Below, in pieces: positions 1 to 8,467 of a stretch of 64,000 bases of DNA. The DNA is from Lentibacillus persicus (GTDB lineage Bacteria > Bacillota > Bacilli > Bacillales > Amphibacillaceae), in NCBI RefSeq assembly GCF_900112705.1, contig NZ_FOMR01000001.1, positions 1 through 64,000 on the forward strand, given 5' to 3'. The position numbers and the translations under genes are program-made. Below the pieces are notes generated by a model, which saw only the letters and a program-made list of their open reading frames with translations, was not told where the DNA came from and made no database searches. Numbering within the stretch: position 1 is the first letter of the stretch; every line of letters begins with the position of its first letter.

Positions 1-1
1 C

Positions 2-202
2 AAATATCACCGCTTTATTCACAGTACGAATTCCTTGGAACGTTTGAATCAGGAAGTGAGACGAAGAGAAAGAGTCATACGTATTTTTCCAAATACCCAA
101 TCCGCCTTTCGATTGATTGGCGCCGTCTTAATGGATGAGGCTGAAAAACAGAAGCAAAAGAAAAATATTATCGGAGTTCCCAACCATACCAAGAAAAAAT
201 GA
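2..202 (+). CDS. IS256-family (mutator) transposase, C-terminal end only
   Basis: The window opens inside this reading frame, which runs 67 codons to a TGA. The visible protein contains NSLERLNQEVRRRERVIRIF followed by PNTQSAFRLIGAVLMD, the typical C-terminal block of IS256/mutator DDE transposases, whose usual form is S/T-N-x-(L/I)ER-N-E-(I/V)RRR-R-V-x-x-FP. The enzyme would cut and join element ends during transposition. The catalytic DDE residues lie mostly outside the window, so activity cannot be judged. The Lys/Gln-rich tail is ordinary for the family. A perfect palindrome starts 2 bp after the stop codon. Confidence 0.85.
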   Translation, partial: KYHRFIHSTNSLERLNQEVRRRERVIRIFPNTQSAFRLIGAVLMDEAEKQKQKKNIIGVPNHTKKK

Positions 203-203
203 C

Positions 204-245
204 GATTTGGCAGGGTATGGGGCCGGCCCCATACCCTGCCAAATC
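204..245. repeat. Perfect 42-bp palindrome after the transposase
   Basis: Positions 204-224 and 225-245 are exact reverse complements with no spacer; the centre is GGGGCCGGCCCC and the arms begin GATTTGGCAGGGTATGG. It lies directly behind the transposase stop codon. It could be a terminator-like hairpin, although no T-run follows on either strand, or two element ends joined head to head. Confidence 0.9.
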
Positions 246-559
246 AATATTCACATAAGAGCACTAAAGGTTGAAAGCTTGTAACCCAATTTACACATAA
301 CTATGGACTTGACTAAATATGTGCTGGAGAGAAGAATTATCAGCCCGAGAACGGAAATTTCGTCCCGAGAGCAAAAGTATCAGCTCGAGCGAGGGTTGCG
401 CCTTTTAGCACTTAACGACAATCAGAAAGGGAGAATTTTCACTGGTTCGCACTTCCGCATTTTGTGACAAAATCCTGCAATTCCATTAACACCCGCTGCT
501 CTTCTTTTGTTACAATAAAATCAGTTATACTATCTTTTTTACATAAGGAGGCAGTCAAT
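246..559. other. Gene-free stretch upstream of fumC
   Basis: Apart from array I, this interval holds a solo end of the dispersed foldback repeat at about 424-452 (core GAATTTTCACTGGTTCGCAC). That end matches the right end of the element at 38250-38281 and, inverted, the left end at 22872-22903. The rest, 470-556, is AT-rich and presumably carries the fumC promoter; I see no unambiguous -35/-10 pair. Confidence 0.6.
315..394 (+). repeat. 20-bp-period array I (four units)
   Basis: Unit cores start at 321, 341, 361 and 381, exactly 20 bp apart: GTGCTGGAGA, CAGCCCGAGA, CGTCCCGAGA and CAGCTCGAGC, each preceded by TAT/ATT-type sequence. This is the smallest member of the array family also found at 17321, 29215, 30555 and 58160. 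The core (N)GC(C/T)(C/G)GAGA corresponds to (A/T)(A/G)CAGAAGA in the other arrays. No coding potential is evident. Confidence 0.75.
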
Positions 560-1945
560 ATGGATTACCGGATAGAAAAAGATACACTTGGGGAAATGAA
601 AGTGCCGGCAGAAAAGTATTGGGGAGCGCAGACACAGCGAAGCAAGCAAAACTTCCCGATTGGTGAGGAAAAAATGCCTATGGAAGTCATTCGGGCATTT
701 GCGATTCTTAAAAAAAGTGCTGCTAAAGCCAACAGCGAGCTGGGCCTGCTTGATAAACAAAAAGCGGATGCGATCGGTTATGCTGCTGATCAGATTGTAG
801 AAGGGAATCTTGACGATCATTTTCCATTAGTCGTGTGGCAAACAGGAAGCGGCACCCAGTCCAACATGAACGTTAACGAGGTTATTGCTTACGTGGGAAC
901 AGAATGGCTGAAAGAGCAGGGTAGTGATATAACGCTTCACCCGAATGATGACGTGAATAAATCACAAAGCTCCAACGACACTTATCCAACAGCGATGCAT
1001 ATCGCTTTTGTTTTGAAACTGGAAGATCATGTTTTGCCTGCTGTACAAGCTCTGAAGAAAACAATGGGCGAAAAAGTTGAAAACTTCCAGGAAGTGGTTA
1101 AAATTGGCAGAACACATTTGCAGGATGCGACACCTTTAACGTTGGGGCAGGAAATTAGCGGCTGGCACCGTATGCTCGAAAAGTCAGAAACGATGATCTC
1201 TGAAAGCATTGCCTATGTCAGAGATCTGGCTATCGGCGGAACAGCCGTCGGGACAGGCCTTAACGCGCACCCTGATTTTTCGGAAGCTGTCACGAAAGCA
1301 GTTGTTGAAGAAACTGGTAAAACATTTAAATCTGCTCCGAATAAATTTCATGCATTAACGAGCCATGATGATACGGTTCATGTTCATGGGGCTTTAAAAG
1401 GACTGGCAGCCGATTTAATGAAAATCGCCAATGATGTGCGCTGGCTGGCAAGTGGTCCGCGTTCGGGCATTGGGGAAATTACAATCCCGGCTAATGAACC
1501 CGGCAGCTCGATTATGCCTGGTAAAGTCAATCCGACGCAGCCTGAAGCCGTCACAATGGCAGCAACACAGGTTATGGGGAACGATGCTGCGATTGGATTT
1601 GCAGCAAGTCAGGGCAACTTTGAACTGAACGTCTTTAAACCGGTTATCGCTTACAATTTTCTGCAATCATGCCAGCTCCTTGCTGATACGATGCTTTCGT
1701 TTGATGAACGTTGTGTTCAGGGGCTCGAGCCGGATTTGGAAAAAATTGAGACGTATCTGCGCGATTCCTTAATGCTTGTTACCGCCTTAAACCCGCATAT
1801 CGGGTATGAAAATGCAGCGAAAATTGCCAAAAAAGCATTCAATGATAATTCAACATTGAAAGAAGCTGCTGTTGAGTTGGACTTGCTTACTGAAGACGAA
1901 TTTGAAAAATACGTTAATCCAAAAGAAATGACATATCCGAAATAA
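560..1945 (+). CDS. fumC: Class II fumarate hydratase
   Basis: Converts fumarate to L-malate in the TCA cycle, as a cytosolic homotetramer without an iron-sulfur cluster. The 461-residue length equals that of Bacillus FumC. The family signature [15 protein letters not shown], with the active-site Ser/Lys loop, is near residue 320. The N-terminal [16 protein letters not shown] and the [16 protein letters not shown] block are also present. The ATG at 560 follows AAGGAGG (545-551); a longer in-frame extension to 464 lacks a ribosome-binding site. It is monocistronic, with a terminator directly after it. In B. subtilis this gene lies elsewhere, so its position here is a local rearrangement. Confidence 0.96.
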   Translation: MDYRIEKDTLGEMKVPAEKYWGAQTQRSKQNFPIGEEKMPMEVIRAFAILKKSAAKANSELGLLDKQKADAIGYAADQIVEGNLDDHFPLVVWQTGSGTQSNMNVNEVIAYVGTEWLKEQGSDITLHPNDDVNKSQSSNDTYPTAMHIAFVLKLEDHVLPAVQALKKTMGEKVENFQEVVKIGRTHLQDATPLTLGQEISGWHRMLEKSETMISESIAYVRDLAIGGTAVGTGLNAHPDFSEAVTKAVVEETGKTFKSAPNKFHALTSHDDTVHVHGALKGLAADLMKIANDVRWLASGPRSGIGEITIPANEPGSSIMPGKVNPTQPEAVTMAATQVMGNDAAIGFAASQGNFELNVFKPVIAYNFLQSCQLLADTMLSFDERCVQGLEPDLEKIETYLRDSLMLVTALNPHIGYENAAKIAKKAFNDNSTLKEAAVELDLLTEDEFEKYVNPKEMTYPK

Positions 1946-1960
1946 AATGATCTAAACTAC

Positions 1961-1993
1961 AAAAACTCACTATCTTCTCAGGTAGTGAGTTTT
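1961..1993 (+). terminator. Rho-independent terminator of fumC
   Basis: An 8-bp perfect stem, ACTCACTA/TAGTGAGT, followed by TTTT, 20 bp after the fumC stop. Confidence 0.85.
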
Positions 1994-2127
1994 CATGTTG
2001 ATTGGTCATTAATATGGTTTTGATAGAGATTTTAAAGAACACGTCGATATAAGCAACAATTACCAGCTGCATTTTATGATAAGTTTCCGAGTTCTGTTCA
2101 CAATAATGCGTACAGGAGGTGATAAAC

Positions 2128-2331
2128 ATGGCTAATAACAACAGTGGAAATTCAAATCAGCTGGTTGTGCCTGGTGCTGAACAAGCTCTGAACCAAATGA
2201 AAACTGAGATTGCCTCAGAATTTGGTGTTAACCTTGGCGCTGATACAACTTCCCGTGCAAACGGTTCGGTTGGCGGTGAGATTACCAAGCGACTCGTTCA
2301 GTCAGCTCAATCTCAATTTAGCGGACAATAA
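2128..2331 (+). CDS. Alpha/beta-type small acid-soluble spore protein
   Basis: A 67-residue DNA-binding protein that coats and protects spore DNA and is cleaved by the GPR protease at germination. The GPR site is recognisable as [12 protein letters not shown], and the second conserved block as [18 protein letters not shown]. Asn/Gln-rich N-terminus. The ATG at 2128 follows AGGAGGTGAT; two earlier in-frame codons (from 2119) lie inside that ribosome-binding site. Presumably transcribed by sigma-G in the forespore, although I did not identify the promoter. Organisms carry several paralogues, so no symbol is given. Confidence 0.93.
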   Translation: MANNNSGNSNQLVVPGAEQALNQMKTEIASEFGVNLGADTTSRANGSVGGEITKRLVQSAQSQFSGQ

Positions 2332-2377
2332 CAATAATAAATGGCCTCAGAGGGGCACTGCACCCCTATGACAAAGA

Positions 2378-2406
2378 CAGAGGGAAGTTTTAAAAGCTTC
2401 CCTCTG
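2378..2406. terminator. Hairpin between SASP gene and msmX
   Basis: A perfect 10-bp stem, CAGAGGGAAG/CTTCCCTCTG. No strong T-run; the minus side (TCTTTGTC) is slightly T-richer. It lies between convergent genes and may serve both. Confidence 0.6.
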
Positions 2407-2488
2407 CTTGCATCACTTGGTATTTTTTACATTTCCCACGTTATTATACTGAAGTCATCTGTTTTTATCTGCCCCACTGATTGAAGAT

Positions 2489-3586
2489 TCACCGGATACG
2501 CTCTTCTGTTTCACGATCAAAGAAAATGGCTTTGTTCATATCAAAGGCCAGCTCGATCGTGTCACCTCCGTGAACGTCCGATCGGGCGTCAACACGAGCA
2601 ATGAAGTCCTGTCCATTAAATTTCGAGTATAAATACGATTCAGCACCCATCAACTCGGCAACGTCAACGGTTGCTGAGATTTTTGTTTCAGGGCTTGCTT
2701 CAATAAATGCCGGCTCATCATGTATATCCTCAGGCCGTATACCTAACACAATATCCTTATCAAGATACCCTTGATCACGCAATGTCTTCATTTTGCCTTC
2801 AGGAATTTTAATCGTTGTGTCTTCACTAACGAATGCGTCATCCTTAATCGCACCGGAAAGAAAGTTCATTGATGGGGAACCAATAAAGCCGGCAACAAAC
2901 ATATTTTCCGGCTGGTCGTAGACATCTTTCGGAACGCCCACCTGCTGAATAATACCATCTTTCATGACAACAAGGCGTGTGGCCATTGTCATCGCTTCTG
3001 TTTGATCATGTGTTACATAAATCGTAGTGGTTTGAAGACGCTGGTGCAGCTTTTGAATTTCCGCGCGCATTTGGACACGGAGCTTGGCATCAAGGTTGGA
3101 AAGCGGTTCGTCCATTAAGAAGACTTTCGCATCACGGACAATGGCACGGCCTAAAGCGACACGCTGGCGCTGACCGCCCGAGAGTGCTTTTGGTTTACGG
3201 TCCAAATAATTTTCCAATCCGAGAATGGAAGCGGCGTTCTGCACTCTTTTATCAATTTCGTCTTTTTTGAATTTACGAAGCTTTAACCCAAAGGCCATAT
3301 TGTCATAGACATTCATGTGCGGGTATAAAGCATAGTTTTGAAAGACCATTGCGATATCACGGTCTTTCGGTGCGATGTCATTCATCCGTTCATCATTAAT
3401 GTAAAGCGACCCGTCAGTAATTTCCTCAAGACCGGCGATCATTCGTAACGTGGTTGATTTTCCGCAGCCTGATGGCCCCACAAACACAATAAATTCCTTA
3501 TCCTTAATATCAAGGTTAAAATCATTGACAGCGGTAACATTTTTATCGTATTTCTTTTGGATATGTTCCAAGCGCATTTCAGCCAT
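2489..3586 (-). CDS. msmX: MsmX/UgpC-type sugar ABC transporter ATPase
   Basis: Cytoplasmic ATPase that energises carbohydrate ABC importers. The 365-residue length is that of B. subtilis MsmX, a shared ATPase serving several sugar importers. Walker [10 protein letters not shown] is near residue 39, the ABC signature LSGGQRQR near 134, Walker [13 protein letters not shown] near 155 and the switch His in YVTHDQTEA. The C-terminal MOBE-type regulatory domain (GIRPEDI region) begins near residue 240. No permease or binding-protein gene is adjacent, which fits a multitask ATPase. The start follows AGGGGG. A cre-like sequence overlaps the leader. Confidence 0.85.
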   Translation of the reverse strand: MAEMRLEHIQKKYDKNVTAVNDFNLDIKDKEFIVFVGPSGCGKSTTLRMIAGLEEITDGSLYINDERMNDIAPKDRDIAMVFQNYALYPHMNVYDNMAFGLKLRKFKKDEIDKRVQNAASILGLENYLDRKPKALSGGQRQRVALGRAIVRDAKVFLMDEPLSNLDAKLRVQMRAEIQKLHQRLQTTTIYVTHDQTEAMTMATRLVVMKDGIIQQVGVPKDVYDQPENMFVAGFIGSPSMNFLSGAIKDDAFVSEDTTIKIPEGKMKTLRDQGYLDKDIVLGIRPEDIHDEPAFIEASPETKISATVDVAELMGAESYLYSKFNGQDFIARVDARSDVHGGDTIELAFDMNKAIFFDRETEERIR

Positions 3587-3601
3587 CTTCGTATTCCCCC
3601 T

Positions 3602-3617
3602 ATGTAATCGTTTAACT
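3602..3617 (-). promoter_or_regulatory. Possible cre (CcpA) site upstream of msmX
   Basis: ATGTAATCGTTTAACT keeps the TGNAANCG half of the cre consensus but departs from it at the 3' end. It sits 16 bp before the start codon. Catabolite control of a shared sugar ATPase would be sensible. Weak match. Confidence 0.3.
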
Positions 3618-3747
3618 AATTTTAGCTGACTGGAAGAGACGCTGTAAACGGCTAATGTGCCTGAAAAATTTGATTTCTTTTGTGCATGTTGTTATTCATT
3701 AGACTAGCAATACTTGCAAAAATACAACGCCTGATTTGAAGTTTTAC

Positions 3748-4620
3748 TTATTTGGTTGCCAGAATTGCTAAATATACCGTTGCTGCCTGATGGAAGTCAC
3801 GTATGTCAATATTTGTTTTTTCTTTAAATTTATCAAGCCTGTACTGAAGACTGTTGCGGTGCAGGTACAGTTCCTTTGCGGTCAAGGAAACGTTTAGATT
3901 GCAGGCAATAAATGTTTCAGCGGTTATGAGAAGTTCAGTGGCGTCTATAGCCTCAGCCAAAACAGTCCGGGCAAGCCCATTTCGAAAAGCGTTTGTTGTC
4001 TGGTTAATCAGCATAAAAGGGAAGGCGTCGACGTAAGTTGTAACGGGCTTACCCGAATATTTCCGGGCGATGACAGCTGCTTCCATGAGCCACTTATACC
4101 CTTCTTTAGCATTTTTAAGCGATGTCATAAATGGCCCTACGAAAAAACGGACCTTGACGGCAAGGTCGCTCATGAGAATATCGATGATGGTGTCATATGA
4201 AATAGGCTCATCAGGCTCCGTTTCAACAATGATACCTTCATGGTCATTCTCCCATAAAACAGGAACCTCTTTGGCAAAGAACGCGTTCACTGCCTCCTTA
4301 AACAAAGAAGGTTCTATCTGGTTCGGCCGAAACGAAAAGTGGATAAAACGGAAGACCTGTGATGAAGGTTCCGGAATACGATCGGCTCGGATATATGTAA
4401 GCCAATTCTTTTCTTCAGGTGCTAAATCGGGCAAGGAGTTGCTGTGAGGCCATAAAAAAGTATTTAATAACTGGATATCTTTTGTATCCAGTTCGCTGTT
4501 GTGAATGCCAATTAACGTTCCATTTTCGGTCGTAAACCATTGATAGTTATCGTTTTCTTTTTCAGCTGCATCTTCAGATAAAATTAATGAAGAAAAAATA
4601 TTACGTAATTGTTCAATCAT
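3748..4620 (-). CDS. PucR/CdaR-type helix-turn-helix regulator
   Basis: A predicted cytoplasmic transcriptional activator of 290 residues. The last 60 residues match the PucR C-terminal HTH (HTH_30): NVSLTAKELYLHRNSLQYRL followed by DKFKEKTNIDIRDF, as in sugar-diacid and purine regulators. The N-terminal two thirds carry no motif I recognise. I chose the ATG at 4620 because AAAGAGG lies 8 nt upstream; a 24-residue extension to 4692 has no ribosome-binding site. It lies upstream of msmX in the same direction, with about 160 bp between. The effector and targets are unknown; control of a sugar-uptake gene is only suggested by position. Confidence 0.75.
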   Translation of the reverse strand: MIEQLRNIFSSLILSEDAAEKENDNYQWFTTENGTLIGIHNSELDTKDIQLLNTFLWPHSNSLPDLAPEEKNWLTYIRADRIPEPSSQVFRFIHFSFRPNQIEPSLFKEAVNAFFAKEVPVLWENDHEGIIVETEPDEPISYDTIIDILMSDLAVKVRFFVGPFMTSLKNAKEGYKWLMEAAVIARKYSGKPVTTYVDAFPFMLINQTTNAFRNGLARTVLAEAIDATELLITAETFIACNLNVSLTAKELYLHRNSLQYRLDKFKEKTNIDIRDFHQAATVYLAILATK

Positions 4621-4774
4621 AAAATGCCTCTTTCCCCTGGACTTTTTTCCATTATAGCAATGTATGACAGAATCGAAAATCAATTTTTCCATTTATTCGT
4701 CTCTTTACTAATGGTATACAGGGGTATTAACGTCTGTTATAGTATGTTTAGACGAAAATTAAGGAGGACTTATC

Positions 4775-5137
4775 GTGGCAAATATTTACGATAGTGCATA
4801 CGATCTTGAAAAGGCAATTCGCAACAGTGAAGAATTCACGAGTTTAAAACAAGCATATGATGCCGTTATGGCGGACGAATCAGCTAAGAAAATGTTCGAT
4901 AACTTCCGTAACACACAAATGGAACTTCAAGAAAAACAAATGCAGGGTCAGGAAATTTCTGAAAAGGAAGTTGAAGAAGCCCGCAAAGTTGTTGAATTAG
5001 TACAGCAGCACGAGGACATCTCCAAATTAATGGAAGAAGAACAGCGTTTGAATGTTGTTATTAATGATGTCAGCCGCATTATTACAAAACCGCTTGAAGA
5101 GCTGTACGGCAACCCTGAAGAAGAATCAAACGAATAA
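4775..5137 (+). CDS. yheA: YheA/YmcA-YlbF family protein
   Basis: A 120-residue, highly charged, helical cytoplasmic protein of the Com_YlbF (UPF0342) family. Conserved content: the N-terminal AYDLEKAIRNSEEFTSLKQA and the central FRNTQMELQEKQMQG. Relatives YlbF and YmcA form a complex with YaaT that affects RNase Y and development; YheA's own role is not established. The GTG start at 4775 follows AAGGAGG (4761-4767). Single gene ended by a strong terminator. Confidence 0.88.
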   Translation: MANIYDSAYDLEKAIRNSEEFTSLKQAYDAVMADESAKKMFDNFRNTQMELQEKQMQGQEISEKEVEEARKVVELVQQHEDISKLMEEEQRLNVVINDVSRIITKPLEELYGNPEEESNE

Positions 5138-5147
5138 ACGGTTTTTA

Positions 5148-5185
5148 TCCCTCGCAATAAAGTAGATGTTGCGGGGAATTTTTTT
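5148..5185 (+). terminator. Terminator of yheA
   Basis: Stem CCCTCGCAA/TTGCGGGG followed by AATTTTTTT. Confidence 0.88.
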
Positions 5186-5256
5186 CATATAAGAAGGATT
5201 TTTGATAAAAGTCTCGAAATATGTCTTATATAAATTTATTGGAAGAGGTTGATGGC

Positions 5257-6027
5257 ATGCGTACAGTTTTATTTGAAAGCAAAAATAACGTATCGTACGT
5301 TTATTTGAACCGACCGGAGCGGTATAACGCTATGGACAGAGAAATGCTGTTTGAATTGAATCATGTGCTGGGTCAAGTGGAAGCGAACGATGATAAAGTT
5401 GTTATTTTAAGCGGCAAAGGGAAAGCGTTTTCTGCAGGTGGCGATGTTGGTATGATGGTTGATTTAGCTGGGGAAGACTATTATCAGGAAGTAATGGAAC
5501 AAATCGAAGAAGTTGTTCTGAAGCTTTACCGGATGCCAAAAATCGTCATTTCAGCCGTACAAGGGTCCGCTGCCGGCTTAGGTTTAAGTGTGGCGTTAAC
5601 GGCGGATTATACGGTGGCGGATAATCACGCTAAGCTTGGAATGCTGTTTATTGGAATAGGGCTTGCTCCTGATGGAGGCGGACACTTCTGGCTGAGTGAG
5701 CGCGTTGGCACACATCGGGCAAAACAGTTCATATGGGGAATGGAGCAAGTTAAAGGAAAAGAAGCTGAAGAAATGGGCTTGGTGGATGTATTGACCGATG
5801 AAGGTGTGATGGAGGCAGCTGTACATATTTCCGAGAAAATTTTGGCTTCCCCGATTGTTTCCATGCTAAAGACGAAAAAAATCTATCGGGATCAAAATAT
5901 CGACAGGCTTAAAAGCTATCTCCAAGCCGAGCGGCAAACACAATGGGAATTGCTTCATACTAAAGATCACAGGGAAGGTGTAAGGGCTTTCCAGGAAAAA
6001 CGCAAGCCGGCTTTTATTGGAGAATGA
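5257..6027 (+). CDS. yhaR: Enoyl-CoA hydratase/isomerase family protein
   Basis: A 256-residue crotonase-fold protein, likely hydrating or isomerising an acyl-CoA thioester in the cytoplasm. The crotonase oxyanion-hole segments are visible: AFSAGGDVGMM and QGSAAGLGLSVAL. The usual catalytic Glu pair is not clear: the second region reads GIGLAPDGGGHFWLSERVG, which keeps D/G-type residues rather than Glu. The ATG at 5257 follows GGAAGAGG; the upstream in-frame ATG at 5221 lacks a close ribosome-binding site. Length and gene order match B. subtilis YhaR. The true substrate is unknown. Confidence 0.85.
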   Translation: MRTVLFESKNNVSYVYLNRPERYNAMDREMLFELNHVLGQVEANDDKVVILSGKGKAFSAGGDVGMMVDLAGEDYYQEVMEQIEEVVLKLYRMPKIVISAVQGSAAGLGLSVALTADYTVADNHAKLGMLFIGIGLAPDGGGHFWLSERVGTHRAKQFIWGMEQVKGKEAEEMGLVDVLTDEGVMEAAVHISEKILASPIVSMLKTKKIYRDQNIDRLKSYLQAERQTQWELLHTKDHREGVRAFQEKRKPAFIGE

Positions 6028-6036
6028 CACGGTTGC

Positions 6037-6070
6037 CGGAGGGAGCGGAATATCCCGCTCCGCTAACCCC
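6037..6070. repeat. Short GC-rich hairpin, probable remnant of the dispersed foldback repeat
   Basis: GGAGCGG and CCGCTCC flank AATAT, and the surroundings (GTTGCCGGAGG, CTCCGCTAACCC) resemble the two edges of the foldback elements at 22 and 37.9 kb. It lies between the convergent yhaR and yhzC and may act as a terminator, although it lacks a T-run. Confidence 0.45.
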
Positions 6071-6080
6071 CGTCATCCCG

Positions 6081-6266
6081 TCACCGGTGGAAGAGGACGA
6101 GTTTTGCGTTTGGTGAAACACAGCGGTGGGTATACTCGCTGTAGCCTTCTTCGCCAAGCCGTGTCTGGCCAATCTTTTTTGCCTCTTCATTATCGCTCGC
6201 TTCAAATGATTCATTAAGCAATCTTTCACCAGTCTGGTCAAAAACAGTTAAAAAATAGGTTTTCAT
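6081..6266 (-). CDS. yhzC: YhzC-like small protein
   Basis: A 61-residue soluble protein starting MKTYFLTVFDQTGERLL, with a conserved Phe/Glu-rich core and the motif GYSEYTHRC. It resembles B. subtilis YhzC, which is of unknown function. The ATG at 6266 is preceded by GGGAGGAAG; a 14-residue upstream extension is not supported. Its 3' end faces yhaR. Function unknown. Confidence 0.7.
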   Translation of the reverse strand: MKTYFLTVFDQTGERLLNESFEASDNEEAKKIGQTRLGEEGYSEYTHRCVSPNAKLVLFHR

Positions 6267-6550
6267 CGGAACTTCCTCCCAAATACTTAATCTGCTTAAT
6301 GTAAACATATCACAAAGCAGAGGAAAGTAGAAGGAATTTTATGATAACAGATGTAGTGAAGCACATTGTAAGCTAAGTCATTAAAGGTTGTCTGGTAAAT
6401 TTACGTTCGCATTCAGCAGTCATTAATGGTAAACTATTTCCAGATTAGAAAACTAGCTATTTTGCTGGTAACCCCATGAGGAGACCGGTGCGATAAGCAG
6501 CATTATTTAAATAACTAAAACCTCTGATAACTACATATGGAGGGATCCGA

Positions 6551-7126
6551 TTGTCTGATGACAAAAATCTAAATAACGAAGAAGAAAAATATGAAGAAGC
6601 GGTGGAAAAATTTATTCAGGTAATCGCCAAAAACATGAATCTGTATGGCATTACTTCATCTATCGGACGATTGTATGGTGTATTATATTTTTCGGATGAA
6701 CCGATGACACTGGATGGCATGCGTGACGCCCTTAAAATGAGCAAAACCAGCATGTCAACAGGTGTCCGGGCGCTGTCCGACATGAAAATGGTCGAATCCA
6801 CATTTAGAAGAGGGGAGCGGAAAGATTTATACCAATCGGAGGAAGACTGGTATAAATCATTTACCTCATTATTTGGCAATCGGTGGCGGCACCATACTGA
6901 AACAAATATTGAAGAAGCCGATGAGACCATAGTGGAACTACAAAAAATTGCGGAGAAAACCAGTGATCAAACCCTCAGGGATAAGATACTCCGTGACATT
7001 GAACGCCTGCGTTACGCGAAAGATTATTACAAATGGCTGATGCGTTTTATTCAAGTCGTTGAATCCGGCGAAATTTTTGAATACATACCAAAGAATGTTC
7101 AAGGTGAAGACAGAGAAAACGATTAA
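6551..7126 (+). CDS. GbsR/MarR-family transcriptional regulator (first copy)
   Basis: A 191-residue winged-helix regulator related to GbsR/OpcR, which sense choline or glycine betaine and repress compatible-solute genes. The HTH core is at about residues 52-90: DGMRDALKMSKTSMSTGVRA, then LSDMKMVESTFRRGERKDLY. The TTG start at 6551 lies 7 nt after GGAGGGA. No betaine gene is adjacent; yhaM follows after 38 bp, so the target is unclear. A second, shorter paralogue lies at 10861. Confidence 0.85.
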   Translation: MSDDKNLNNEEEKYEEAVEKFIQVIAKNMNLYGITSSIGRLYGVLYFSDEPMTLDGMRDALKMSKTSMSTGVRALSDMKMVESTFRRGERKDLYQSEEDWYKSFTSLFGNRWRHHTETNIEEADETIVELQKIAEKTSDQTLRDKILRDIERLRYAKDYYKWLMRFIQVVESGEIFEYIPKNVQGEDREND

Positions 7127-7164
7127 GATAAAAAGCATGGCGTTATAAAGGGGGAGAAAGCAAA

Positions 7165-8112
7165 TTGAAAAAAGGGATAGGAAACTGCAGTGTCGGGGAT
7201 GCTTTTGATAACTTTTTATTGATCAAGGGGTCCTCGCGGGGGGTTGCCAGCAATGGGAAGCCGTTTTTGACATTAATATTTCGTGATGCCACAGGTGAGA
7301 TTGAGGCAAAGTTATGGGACGCAACAAAAGAAGATGAAGAGTTATTTGTTCCTGAGCAGATTGTTAAAGTTTCAGGGGAAGTTAATCAATTTAGAGGCAA
7401 ACCGCAGCTGAAAATATTTTCCGTCCGCCCTTCACAGCCAACAGATGGTGTTCAGGTATCAGATTTTGTGGAAAAAGCGCCGGTGGAAAAAGAAGCCCTA
7501 ATGGAAAAGTTAACCGAAGCAATTTTTGAAATGAAAAATTCTTCACTTCAGCGAATTGTACGAGCATTTATCAAGAAGTATCAGGAAGCTCTTTTAACAT
7601 ACCCTGCAGCAGCGAAAAACCATCATGAATATGTATCCGGTCTGGCGCACCACATTGTCAGTATGCTTGCGCTCGCAAAAGAGCTTCATCATTTGTACCC
7701 GCAAACGAATAAGGATTTATTATATGCAGGCGTGATTCTGCACGATTTAGGCAAGATTAAAGAGCTGTCAGGAGTCGTCACAACGTCTTACTCGTTGGAA
7801 GGTAAGTTAATGGGTCATATCCCAATAATGGTGGAAGAAATTGGAGACATGGCCAAAGCGTTACAAATTGAAGGTGAAGAGGTATTAATTTTACAACATT
7901 TAATCCTTTCGCATCACGGTAAAGCAGAATGGGGGAGTCCTAAACCGCCATTAATACGGGAAGCAGAGTTGCTGCATTTAATTGATTTGATTGATGCACG
8001 CATGAATATGCTTAACCGTTCATTGGAAAAAGTAAAACCCGGGGAATTCACTGAGCGAATGTTCGCTCTTGATAACCGATCATTTTATAAACCGCTTTTT
8101 GAAGAACAGTAA
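7165..8112 (+). CDS. yhaM: 3'-5' exoribonuclease YhaM
   Basis: A 315-residue cytoplasmic nuclease that trims RNA or ssDNA from the 3' end. It has an N-terminal OB-fold (about residues 10-95; [20 protein letters not shown]) and a C-terminal HD phosphohydrolase domain (about 155-285) with metal ligands in [19 protein letters not shown] and [14 protein letters not shown]. Length and layout match B. subtilis YhaM. The TTG start at 7165 follows GGGGGAG. Probably co-transcribed with the upstream gbsR-like gene, given the 38-bp gap. Confidence 0.95.
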   Translation: MKKGIGNCSVGDAFDNFLLIKGSSRGVASNGKPFLTLIFRDATGEIEAKLWDATKEDEELFVPEQIVKVSGEVNQFRGKPQLKIFSVRPSQPTDGVQVSDFVEKAPVEKEALMEKLTEAIFEMKNSSLQRIVRAFIKKYQEALLTYPAAAKNHHEYVSGLAHHIVSMLALAKELHHLYPQTNKDLLYAGVILHDLGKIKELSGVVTTSYSLEGKLMGHIPIMVEEIGDMAKALQIEGEEVLILQHLILSHHGKAEWGSPKPPLIREAELLHLIDLIDARMNMLNRSLEKVKPGEFTERMFALDNRSFYKPLFEEQ

Positions 8113-8200
8113 ACCGGGAATTTAGTAATTTTGGTCATGCTGCCGCCGCTACAGGCATATACATGAAATAGATTCGTTCATGGACAAGGAGGAAATCGAC

Positions 8201-8398
8201 ATGATCCTGGGCGTCCCTTGGTGGGTTTTTATGATGATTCTTTTCATTTTTTTAAGTGGTTTAATGGCTTTTAGAGCAATGAGAGCGGAACAGCGGCTTG
8301 AGGAGCAATTTATTGAGCAGGAAGGCAGAATCTATATTGACCGTATGGAAGAAGAACGCAGGGAAAAGCAGAACCGAAAACAAAGGCTGCCGCAATAA
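8201..8398 (+). CDS. yhaL: YhaL-like sporulation-associated membrane protein
   Basis: A 65-residue protein: one N-terminal membrane helix (PWWVFMMILFIFLSGLMAF) followed by a very charged cytoplasmic tail (EEERREKQNRKQR). Size, topology and position between yhaM and prsA match B. subtilis YhaL, annotated as a sporulation protein. I chose the ATG at 8201 because AAGGAGG (8186-8192) lies just upstream; the longer frame from 8180 would include that site. Confidence 0.78.
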   Translation: MILGVPWWVFMMILFIFLSGLMAFRAMRAEQRLEEQFIEQEGRIYIDRMEEERREKQNRKQRLPQ

Positions 8399-8414
8399 TT
8401 AATTTGTTTACATT

Positions 8415-8454
8415 AAAAAACTGCTGGGCCACTTTTGTGGTTCAGCAGTTTTTT
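8415..8454. terminator. Bidirectional terminator between yhaL and prsA
   Basis: AAAAAACTGCTG and CAGCAGTTTTTT flank a GGCCAC/GTGG extension. T-runs occur on both strands, serving the convergent genes. Confidence 0.92.
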
Positions 8455-8467
8455 AATGTTTATTGGT

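Noticed and set aside
5221-5256. Upstream ATG of yhaR
   Set aside because: The nearest purine-rich site is more than 20 nt away, whereas ATG 5257 has GGAAGAGG at proper distance.
6014-6241. Frames on both strands between yhaR and yhzC
   Set aside because: They run through the convergent gene ends and a GC-rich hairpin, with no start signals.
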